From NCBI GenBank assembly GCA_002364975.1, contig DEYT01000101.1, forward strand, positions 19,664 to 49,108: a DNA stretch of 29,445 nucleotides, in the 5' to 3' direction. The notes below the pieces were generated by a model. That model saw only the letters and a list, made by a program, of their open reading frames with translations, was not told the DNA's origin and ran no database searches. Of the stretch, positions 1-8,100 are shown piece after piece. The position numbers were made by a program, and so were the translations under genes. The DNA is from Opitutia bacterium UBA3151. Lineage in GTDB: Bacteria; Verrucomicrobiota; Verrucomicrobiia; Opitutales; Seribacteraceae. Within the stretch, counting starts at the first letter, position 1, and each line of letters begins with the position of its first letter.

Positions 1-867
1 ATTATAGCAACCATCCTTTTGGCAGGGATCGTAGTGGGTGCACAGACCTACAAGGACTTTGCCATTCGTCATCATCACACCCTGCAAATTTTAGATTACT
101 TAATTCTAGGAATCTTTGTATGTGAAGCGGTAATCAAAATTTTAGCGGAAGGTAAAAAGCCCCTCAATTATTTCAAGAATCCTTGGAATGCTTTTGATTT
201 TTTTATTGTCAGTGCTTGTTTGTTGGAACCATTCGTTCAAGTTGGAGCTGCTTTTCTCCCAGTTCTTCGACTGGCAAGAATACTACGGGTCCTTCGTTTG
301 GTAACTGCAATTCCAAAGCTCCAGCTTCTAGTCTCCTGCTTGCTGAAAAGCCTTCCTTCCATGTTTTATGTGAGCATTTTGCTTTTCTTGTTATTTTATA
401 TCTACGGCACGATGGCGGTATTTTTTTACGGAGACAATGATCCCATTCATTTCCGTAATTTACAGACTTCGATTCTCTCTCTTTTTAGAGTGGTTACCCT
501 AGAGGACTGGACCGATGTAATGTATATCAACATGTATGGTTCAGATCAGTATGGGTATTCACAGGAGGATATAACTCATTGGTCTCCTCTTTCTTCCGCT
601 TCACCTATAGGTGCCGCCCTATTCTTCGTAAGTTTTGTTTTGATCGGGACCATGATTGTTCTCAATTTAGTAATTGGAGTGATTATGAACAGCATGGAAG
701 AATCAAATGCGGAGATGGCAATCCGAATGGAACTTCAACGCCGGAAATCGAACCCCCAGCCGCTCAGGGATAGCATGCACGATCTTCATGCCGAGATGGA
801 AAAGATTTCCAAAGAAATGTCTGTCATCAAGGCCAAGCTTGAAGAGAAAAGAGAAGCAAGCCACTAA
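1..867 (+). CDS. Voltage-gated cation channel (BacNav/CaV-like), 5'-truncated by window edge
   Basis: This is a single-domain voltage-gated cation channel subunit, a membrane protein expected to work as a homotetramer. The frame is open to base 1, so the gene starts upstream; the visible part begins inside S1. S4 is clear, with arginine every third residue (LRLARILRVLRL, about bases 260-300). The pore has a selectivity-filter motif TLEDWTD at about bases 499-519, equivalent to TLESWSM in NavAb. About 30 residues follow before S6 (FVSFVLIGTMIVLNLVIGVI). The C-terminus is a heptad-like helix (HAEMEKISKEMSVIKAKLEE), consistent with the coiled coil that assembles BacNav tetramers. The two aspartates in the filter are typical of calcium-permeable rather than sodium-selective designs, so ion preference is uncertain. 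The 3' end converges on the minus-strand gene at 908-1234. Confidence 0.9.
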   Translation: MIATILLAGIVVGAQTYKDFAIRHHHTLQILDYLILGIFVCEAVIKILAEGKKPLNYFKNPWNAFDFFIVSACLLEPFVQVGAAFLPVLRLARILRVLRLVTAIPKLQLLVSCLLKSLPSMFYVSILLFLLFYIYGTMAVFFYGDNDPIHFRNLQTSILSLFRVVTLEDWTDVMYINMYGSDQYGYSQEDITHWSPLSSASPIGAALFFVSFVLIGTMIVLNLVIGVIMNSMEESNAEMAIRMELQRRKSNPQPLRDSMHDLHAEMEKISKEMSVIKAKLEEKREASH

Positions 868-879
868 TCTCTCGACTAT

Positions 880-898
880 CGAAAAAGCGTATTTTTCG
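880..898. terminator. Weak bidirectional hairpin between convergent genes
   Basis: The sequence is an inverted repeat, CGAAAAA-GCGTA-TTTTTCG, with a 7-bp stem of mainly A:T pairs and a 5-base loop. It sits in the 40-base gap between two convergent stop codons. The A-run and T-run arms would place a U-tract on either transcript. The stem is too AT-rich to be a strong intrinsic terminator, so this is only a candidate. Confidence 0.3.
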
Positions 899-907
899 GA
901 ATTTAAC

Positions 908-1234
908 CTAGGGTCTACTCAGGAATGCTGTTTTCTTTGCTTTAGTCTTTGGCAAACGGCAGTCAGGGCAGACACAAAATAATCCATGATCCTCGGTATC
1001 GTAAATCCATTTCGTTTCATACCTGTAAGGGCTGACTTTTGAAATATCCAAGGATTTCCATCCATCTTCCTGTTTTTTCAAAGTACGAAGATAGGACTTG
1101 GCTTCATAGTATGATTTAAATTTTTGATCATCCACGGAATACTTCCAAGTTGCTTTTTGCATTTTTGGACAACCTGAAAAAGAAATATGGTTTAAGATTA
1201 CTAGGCAGAAAAGGATGCAGATGAATACTTTCAT
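908..1234 (-). CDS. Small exported protein of unknown function, possible lipoprotein
   Basis: This codes for 108 residues and I do not recognise the family. The ATG at 1232-1234 was chosen because it starts a good signal sequence (MKVFICILFCLVILNHISFSG, followed by Cys). The longer open frame upstream (to 1438) would run into the leuS start and has no signal. The FSGC stretch is an imperfect lipobox with Phe at -3, so lipid attachment is possible but not certain. The mature part is rich in Lys, Tyr and Trp, with a Cys-x-Cys-x-x-Cys cluster near the C-terminus (FCVCPDCRLP) that could bind a metal or form disulfides. It is divergent from leuS and convergent with the channel gene. No Shine-Dalgarno is visible in the AT-rich leader. 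Confidence 0.55.
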   Translation of the reverse strand: MKVFICILFCLVILNHISFSGCPKMQKATWKYSVDDQKFKSYYEAKSYLRTLKKQEDGWKSLDISKVSPYRYETKWIYDTEDHGLFCVCPDCRLPKTKAKKTAFLSRP

Positions 1235-1400
1235 ATCTAAACTAATTATATAAATAAAAAAAAAGCAAATTGTTGAATCATAATTTGTTGTAAAAGAATC
1301 GAAAAATTGAATCCATTGGTTAACCCATGATGATTCTTCCTCTTCTGCTTTCCTTTTGCCATAAAATAGAAAATAGACATCATAAACAATTCGAACAATT

Positions 1401-3971
1401 ATGGCCGACGACGACATTAAGTACGACTTTACTTCCATCGAGAAAAAATGGCAGGATTTTTGGGATCGCGAAAAAATCTTCCTCGCAGAAGATCAATCAG
1501 ATAAGCCCAAGTACTATGCCTTGGATATGTTCCCCTACCCTTCGGGTGCCGGTTTGCATATCGGACACCCGGAAGGCTACGTAGCCTCTGATATTTTGGC
1601 GCGCTACAAAAAAGCCTGCGGGTTTAATGTTTTACATCCCATGGGTTGGGATGCCTTTGGCTTACCCGCTGAGCAATATGCCATCAAGACAGGTACTCAT
1701 CCATCCGAAACCACCCAAACCAATGTCGACAACTTTCGCCGGCAGATCAAAAGCATTGGATTTGCCATCGATTGGGATCGGGAAATCAACACCACCGACC
1801 CGCATTATTACCAATGGACCCAGTGGATCTTTCTCAAACTCTTTCAGAGAGGCCTCGCTTATGTGGATGAAAAGCCAGTTTGGTGGTGCCCAAACCTTCG
1901 GGCGGTCTTAGCCAACGAAGAAATTGTTGATGGTAAATCCGAAGTTGGCGGACATCCGGTGGAACGCAAGAACCTCCGCCAAGTGGTTCTTCGAATTACT
2001 GCCTACGCAGATAAGCTCCTAGCGGGCTTGGAAGATTTGGATTGGCCCGACTCCACCAAGCGCCAACAGAAGGCATGGATCGGACGATCCGAAGGGGCTG
2101 AAGTTCAGTTCCCCATTCAAAGTAAAGACGAAAAACTTGAAGTCTACACCACCCGCCCGGATACCCTATTTGGAGCAACCTACATGGTGGTAGCCCCGGA
2201 ACATCCCCTTCTCGGGGAACTGGTGGTTTCCGAGAAAGCCGAAGAAGTGAAAGCTTACATCGAGGCGGCCGCGAAAAAGAGTGATTTGGACCGGACCGAT
2301 CTCGCCAAGGACAAATCCGGTGTCTTTACCGGAAGTTACTGCCTCAATCCGGTGAACGGAGAAAAAATTCCAGTTTGGGTGGCCGATTATGTCCTGATCA
2401 GCTACGGAACCGGAGCGATCATGGCTGTCCCGGCTCATGACGAGAGGGATTTCGAATTCGCGGAAAAGTTCAGCATTCCGATTCAGCGGGTGATCGCACG
2501 AGCGGATGGCGATGAGGAAAAAGCCAAACTTCCCTATTCCGGTCCGGGAGTCATGGTCAACTCCGGTGAGTACGACGGAATGGATGCAGACCGGTGCAAA
2601 GCCGAGATCATCAGCAAACTCGAATCCAAGGGCCAAGGCAAGGGGGCGGTCAATTACAAGCTCAGGGACTGGATCTTCTCCCGCCAACGCTACTGGGGGG
2701 AGCCGATCCCCTTGGTTTGGGTTTCTTTGGAAGATTTCGAAAAGGCTCAAGCCACCGAAGGCATCCTTCGCGATCTTCTTCCCAGCGACCCCGTCACCTC
2801 CGAAAAGGACGGAGTTACTCTCTACGCCCTGCCCCTGCCTGCTTCCGAGTTGCCCCTCAAACTTCCAGAGGTTGAGAACTACCAACCCGCAGGTACCGGA
2901 GAAAGTCCCTTAGCCACCATCACGGACTGGTTAGATATATGGTTTGATCTCCAATCCGGAAAATCAATTTCCCGCACCGAGTCTAAACCCGAGGGCGAAA
3001 ACTGGGTGCCCGCCACCCGCGAGACCAACACCATGCCCCAATGGGCCGGTTCCTGTTGGTATCACCTCCGCTACCTGGATCCGAAAAACTCGGAAAGTCT
3101 GGTTGATCCGAAAAAGGAAGCCTATTGGGGAGGGCCGGACTTTTACATCGGCGGAGCGGAACATGCGGTACTTCACTTGCTTTATGCCCGCTTCTGGCAT
3201 CGATTCCTTCACGACGAAGGCATACTCGCTCATCCCGAACCCTATAAGAAGCTCTTTCACCAGGGTTTGATCCTCGGAGAGGATGGAAATAAAATGTCTA
3301 AAAGTGTGGGTAATGTGGTTAGCCCAGATGTCGTCATCGAAGGGTATGGAGCCGATTCCCTCCGCCTCTTTGAAATGTTTCTTGGCCCCCTAGAAGCAGT
3401 CAAGCCCTGGAGTGAGAAAGGGATCGAAGGAGTTCACCGCTTTCTTCGCAAGGTTTACCGGGAGTGCCTCCGTGCGGATAAGCACCTTGATGAAGAGGAA
3501 ACAAACAAGGAAACCCTCAATCTTCTTCACGAGACCATTCTCAAGGTGACTGAGGCCATTGAGGATCTTCGTTTTAATGTCGCAATTTCGCAATTGATGA
3601 TCCTGATCAATCAATTACAAAAAGTTAAGAATTATTCATTGGATACTATCAAAACCCTGCTTCAATTACTCGCTCCTTTCGCTCCCCACCTAGCCGAAGA
3701 ACTTTGGGAAAAATTAGGGAGTAAGCCATCCGTCGTTATTTATCCATGGCCAGTGCCTCGCAAGGAATTACTGATCAGCGAAGAGATCACCATCGTCTTT
3801 CAGGTAAATGGAAAATTACGGGGCAAGGCCCAGTTCCCTCAGGACATAGACAAGGAATCGGTGATCTCAGCTGCCAAGGCAGATGCCAAGGTGCAAACTT
3901 TTCTCGAAGGGAAGGAAATCGTCAAGGAAATCTATGTGCCGGGCAAACTGGTGAACTTGGCTGCAAAATGA
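1401..3971 (+). CDS. leuS: Leucyl-tRNA synthetase
   Basis: This is a class Ia aminoacyl-tRNA synthetase that attaches leucine to tRNA-Leu in the cytoplasm. It has 856 residues, the usual bacterial length. The HIGH signature is at residues 53-56 (GLHIGHPEGY), and the second signature KMSKS is at residues 631-635. The inserted CP1 editing domain carries the hydrolysis-site motif TTRPDTLFGATY near residues 250-262. The sequence after LDIWFD (about residue 515) matches the leucine-specific region leading to the conserved WAGSCWYHLRY segment. The ATG at 1401 gives the standard N-terminus. lpxI follows after 15 bases, probably co-transcribed. By eye the first two-thirds of the gene is clearly more GC-rich than its 3' end and its neighbours. 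Confidence 0.98.
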   Translation: MADDDIKYDFTSIEKKWQDFWDREKIFLAEDQSDKPKYYALDMFPYPSGAGLHIGHPEGYVASDILARYKKACGFNVLHPMGWDAFGLPAEQYAIKTGTHPSETTQTNVDNFRRQIKSIGFAIDWDREINTTDPHYYQWTQWIFLKLFQRGLAYVDEKPVWWCPNLRAVLANEEIVDGKSEVGGHPVERKNLRQVVLRITAYADKLLAGLEDLDWPDSTKRQQKAWIGRSEGAEVQFPIQSKDEKLEVYTTRPDTLFGATYMVVAPEHPLLGELVVSEKAEEVKAYIEAAAKKSDLDRTDLAKDKSGVFTGSYCLNPVNGEKIPVWVADYVLISYGTGAIMAVPAHDERDFEFAEKFSIPIQRVIARADGDEEKAKLPYSGPGVMVNSGEYDGMDADRCKAEIISKLESKGQGKGAVNYKLRDWIFSRQRYWGEPIPLVWVSLEDFEKAQATEGILRDLLPSDPVTSEKDGVTLYALPLPASELPLKLPEVENYQPAGTGESPLATITDWLDIWFDLQSGKSISRTESKPEGENWVPATRETNTMPQWAGSCWYHLRYLDPKNSESLVDPKKEAYWGGPDFYIGGAEHAVLHLLYARFWHRFLHDEGILAHPEPYKKLFHQGLILGEDGNKMSKSVGNVVSPDVVIEGYGADSLRLFEMFLGPLEAVKPWSEKGIEGVHRFLRKVYRECLRADKHLDEEETNKETLNLLHETILKVTEAIEDLRFNVAISQLMILINQLQKVKNYSLDTIKTLLQLLAPFAPHLAEELWEKLGSKPSVVIYPWPVPRKELLISEEITIVFQVNGKLRGKAQFPQDIDKESVISAAKADAKVQTFLEGKEIVKEIYVPGKLVNLAAK

Positions 3972-3986
3972 TAAATCTCCTGTAGC

Positions 3987-4829
3987 ATGTCTCATTTCCT
4001 ACCCGATGACTTTGATTCCAGCAAAACGCTGGCTTTGATTGCCGGTCAGGGGATCTACCCGCAGTTACTCGCTGCAAGAGCAAGAAAAGCAGGCATATCC
4101 CTTAGCTTGATTGAACTCAGAGGCGAAACTTCAACCGAGTTGATTAACTCCTTTCCAGAAAATCAACGCTCTGCAGTCAAGGTCGGGCAGGTTGGAAAAC
4201 TTCTGAAAGAATTAAAGAAATTGGATGCCAAGTATGCGGTGATGGCAGGACAAGTAACTCCTGGTAAACTCTTCAAACGCCTCCATCCCGACCTAAAAGC
4301 CATTCGTATGCTTGCCGGACTGGATCGCAGGAATGCGGAAACCATCTTTGGAGCAATTGGAGACGAAATTGAAAAAGCAGGGGTTCATCTACTCGATGCC
4401 CGGGTCTTTATGGAGGAGGATTTGGCGGAAGAAGGAGTTATGGTTCAAGGGAAAGATAAAATTGAACCTGAACACCTCAAGCACGGGGTCGAAATCGCTC
4501 GTGAAAATGCCCGCTTGGATGTGGGTCAGGGAGTGGTTGTCAGCCGGGGAACCGTGCTAGCGGTGGAAGCTTTTGAAGGAACCAACCAGATGCTCGAAAG
4601 GGCGGGGAAATTTGGAGCCAAGAATTGCCTGTTCGTCAAACTGTCTAAACCCAAACAAGACACCCGCTTCGATGTCCCCGTCTTTGGCCTGCAGACTCTC
4701 CAGGCGATGAAGGATGCGGGCATTGTAAATGTGGCTTTGGAATCAGGCTCGGTTTTACTATTGGAGAAGGATAAAATACTCATTGAAGCCAAAAAACTCG
4801 GCATTGGGCTGGCGGGAATCCTAAAATAG
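3987..4829 (+). CDS. lpxI: UDP-2,3-diacylglucosamine pyrophosphatase LpxI
   Basis: LpxI cleaves UDP-2,3-diacylglucosamine to lipid X and UMP in lipid A synthesis. It is the alternative to LpxH in many Gram-negatives outside beta- and gamma-proteobacteria. The protein has 280 residues, the usual family size. The N-terminal motif LALIAGQGIYPQLLA and the family-typical C-terminal half (MVQGKDKIEPEHLKHGVE, then VFGLQTLQAMKDAGI) support the call. It lies 15 bases after leuS in the same direction. The stop codon is followed two bases later by a fragment of an unrelated coding region in a different frame (see 4825-5124), so the downstream context appears to have been rearranged. Confidence 0.92.
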   Translation: MSHFLPDDFDSSKTLALIAGQGIYPQLLAARARKAGISLSLIELRGETSTELINSFPENQRSAVKVGQVGKLLKELKKLDAKYAVMAGQVTPGKLFKRLHPDLKAIRMLAGLDRRNAETIFGAIGDEIEKAGVHLLDARVFMEEDLAEEGVMVQGKDKIEPEHLKHGVEIARENARLDVGQGVVVSRGTVLAVEAFEGTNQMLERAGKFGAKNCLFVKLSKPKQDTRFDVPVFGLQTLQAMKDAGIVNVALESGSVLLLEKDKILIEAKKLGIGLAGILK

Positions 4830-5124
4830 GGAAAATTCATTCCAAGGTTGGATTTGGTTTGATTCCTATCCTTGGGTTTATTCCTACATCGAACAGGATT
4901 GGATTTATTTCTATCCAACTTCATCCACCCTAATGGTTTACGGTTCCAAGGATCAAGTTTGGCGAGAAATGGTTAAGGAAAACTCTTGCAATTTTCTCAG
5001 TCTTCCGATTGTCCTCCCCCGTGCAGTAAGATTTCTGGTTACTATTGGGTATTGTATGAGGATTTTTGTCCAAGTCCCTGAAAGTATTTCATTTTTTCCT
5101 GTCCAAAGGTTATATAATTTGTGA
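4825..5124 (+). pseudogene. Orphan fragment of Trp-rich C-terminal domain
   Basis: The frame opens after an in-frame stop at 4822-4824 and runs to 5124. Bases 4831-4980 encode residues such as GWIWFDSYPWVYSYIEQDW followed by IYFYP and then KDQVWREM. These align well with the last part of the 5195-11005 protein (WLWLEKTSFPNSFAWSLTEN, DWIFF, NEEVWKTF). Only the end of the domain is present and no plausible start or signal lies in front. The rest of the frame (from about 4990) resembles nothing. I read it as the 3' remnant of a lost gene whose product carried the same C-terminal domain. The remaining bases to 5194 hold only the leader of the giant gene. Confidence 0.6.
5113..5118 (+). promoter_or_regulatory. 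Possible -10 element upstream of the giant sulfatase gene
   Basis: A perfect TATAAT hexamer (inside TATATAATTTG) lies about 75 bases before the chosen ATG at 5195. A matching -35 is not clear: the region about 17 bases upstream is T-rich (ATTTTTTCC). The assignment is weak and rests on the -10 hexamer alone. Confidence 0.25.
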
Positions 5125-5194
5125 TTATTTTGTAATAAATCTGTTTGCCCAAAAAATGCCCAATATTCCCACCCCTTACGTGATTCGAAGGTTT

Positions 5195-8100
5195 ATGGAA
5201 AAAGTGATGAATAGATCCCCAGGTAAATTCTTGCTTGCCTGCTTATCAATGGGGTCCATTGCTCCTTCCTCATCCTTATTTGGGGTACATGCATATTGGA
5301 GTTTTCAAACCGATCAAGCGGGTGGGACTTACTCGAATAATATCACCATAAATACCTTTCCTGATAGTGTTCCAACTTTTACTGCTACTGGAAGTAGTCT
5401 TACAAACTTGAACAATTATGGATCCACATTTACGGCCCCGGATTCTACTGTCTGGCAACCTGGGAAAGCAATAGCTTGGAATGGAAAAAATGGATCCAAT
5501 GGAAATTCATTTCAAGTCGAGATAAATGCGACCCGATTGAAGGATTTTTCGATTCGATTCAAATTTAGGAATAACAGCACCATGAGTTCAGGCAGTTTAA
5601 TCCAAGCATTCAGTTCAGTTGAATATAATATTGGAAATGGGTTTAGTTCCGTCCCTTATGCCGCTCTAAATCTTCCAAATAATACGGGTTGGAATAATGT
5701 ATGGACCATGGATTTATCTTCCCTTTCTGAAATCGAAGCGACGGAGAGCCTAGTTCTCAAGTGGAGCTTACCCGATTTTGAATCCACTGCAGAAAATACC
5801 CAGCTTAGAATTGATGACCTTGAAATTACCGCCTCGGTCATTCCACCCTTGAGCAATTCTACGGTGATCAGTATCACCAAGACTTCCAATGCTCAACCCA
5901 ATGGATATACTTATCCGGTTGCCATCGAGGTGCCCACTGGGATATCTACCCCGATGCCAGTCGCGATCGTTTTGCACGGCAGGAGGGGTACTGGTCAAGG
6001 CTCAATCAATCAATTTAGGAATACTCTAGACAATCATATTTTGGTGGCCCCTTCGGGATATTTGAAGTGCTGGAACATCACTGAGGAACCATCCGATCTT
6101 CCAGATATTGAATTTCTTGGTGAATTAATCACCCAAATTAAAACCTACCCTAATGTAGATGCCACTAAAATTAGAATTGTGGGAACTTCGAATGGCGCGG
6201 GCATGGCCAACCGGGTATTTGTAGAAATTGATGACCCCGGAATTGATATCATTTGTCCAATCGTGTCCCAACTTCACACAGGAAATTATCGAAATGGAAA
6301 CTTTTACTACCCGAGCAACGAGCAAAATACCGGGGCGGCATTTGGGGAAAGCAAAGGGTATGACACTCAAAAGAATCCGGCAACCGGTAGAAGAATTCTA
6401 GCGATTACGAATACCAATGACGGAAGTATTCCCTATACTGGGGGTCGGAAATTTGGAACCGACTTCCTACATTCGCAAGATGCTGCTTTTGCGATGGCGA
6501 CTAGCCAAGGATTCACCGGTTCCCAATTGCCCAATGATGCTGGGGTCGAACTTTATTCAGGAATTGCCAAGTATTCCTACCTCAATGAACAAGTGGTGCA
6601 CATCAAGGGAAGTGCCGGACACACCCTAGACAACAATTTAAAAACAATCCTCCGCGAATTTTTTGATCGCCCCCCTCCTCCTGCAACTCCGACTTCTTTG
6701 ATTGTTTCGGCAACTGGCACCGAACAAATCAATTTACAGTGGAATGATAATTCAGAGGATGAAATTGGATTTGTCATTCAAAAGAGTGCAACTGGAAATT
6801 CAGATTGGACGGTGTTCAAAACTTTACCTGCTAATACCGTGATTGCATCAGATATTGATGTCGATAAAGGAGAGACTTGGTACTATCGGGTAAAAGCAAC
6901 CCGAGCGGACGGGGATTCAAGCTGGTCAACCATGAAAAGTGCAACCGTTCAGAGAAGCCGACAACTTCCAGTTTCCAAATACAATGTATTGTTCATAAAT
7001 ATCGATGATTTGAAACCAATGATTGGCTCCTTTGGAGATACCAAAATTAAAACCCCGAAGATGGATCAACTGAGTTCCACTTCCCTGAATTTTACCAATG
7101 CTCATTGCCAGCAGGCAATTTGTACCGCCTCTCGGGCTTCTTATCTTACTGGATTACGCCCGGATAGTACCAAGGTATGGGATTTAAGAACTCATTTGAG
7201 GGATGTAATTCCAGATGTGGTCACCATTCCTCAACATTTTAAGGAAAGTGGATACAACAGCCATGGAATTGGCAAAATTTTTCATGGTACAACCATCGCC
7301 ATGCAGGACGGGGAAAGATCGTTTGATTCCTGGGAAAAGGGATCTTCGACCTTCCGATACCATGAGCCCAGTCATGCGGCTATGGAGGATAATAAAAACT
7401 CCCCCCTTCCCGCCACCGACAAAGGAGAATTTCTCCGGGACGGAGTTACCCCCGTTGGGGACTCCGATTATTCTGCTGGGGTGATCGCAGAATTAGCAAA
7501 TTCTAAACTCGCCCAATTAAAAAATGATTATGAAAATAATTCGAAACCTTTCTTTCTCGGTGTCGGTTTTTACAAACCCCACCTTCCCTTTACTGCTCCC
7601 AAGAAGTATTGGGATTTATACGATCCCGAAACCGACATTGACCTAACTGGATATGATGGCATCAAAAAGATGCCCACGGATGTCAATGAATTTGCCGCTC
7701 CCTATGGTGGAGAACAAAGCGGTTACAGTGACATCGATGATCCCCCTAGTGCAGCACAAGCTAGAAGGCTGACTCATGCATACATGGCCTGCGTCTCCTA
7801 TGTGGATCAACAGGTCGGGAAAATCATTGATGAACTAGATCGGCTCGGACTAGCAGAAAGTACCATCGTTGTGCTCTTCGGAGACCATGGATTTCACCTC
7901 GCCGACCACGGGGCATTCTGGGCAAAACATTCCAATTTTGATAATGCCACCCGTACCCCACTGATCGTACGGGTTCCGGGAATGCAAAAAACAGGGAACT
8001 ACCATACACCAGTCGGGTTAGTGGATGTTTTCCCCACCTTGGTTGATCTTTGTTCACTACCCTACCCCAAGCAGCCCAATGGATTATTCTTGGAAGGAAC

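Noticed and set aside
1235..1400. Regulatory RNA or T-box leader before leuS
   Set aside because: The 166-base gap is AT-rich, with no T-box motif, no specifier hairpin and no terminator. Nothing beyond weak promoter-like hexamers is visible.
2166..2885. 239-residue minus-strand open frame inside leuS
   Set aside because: It is antisense to conserved LeuRS editing and catalytic sequence. The length comes from the GC-rich codons of leuS, and no domain or start context supports it.
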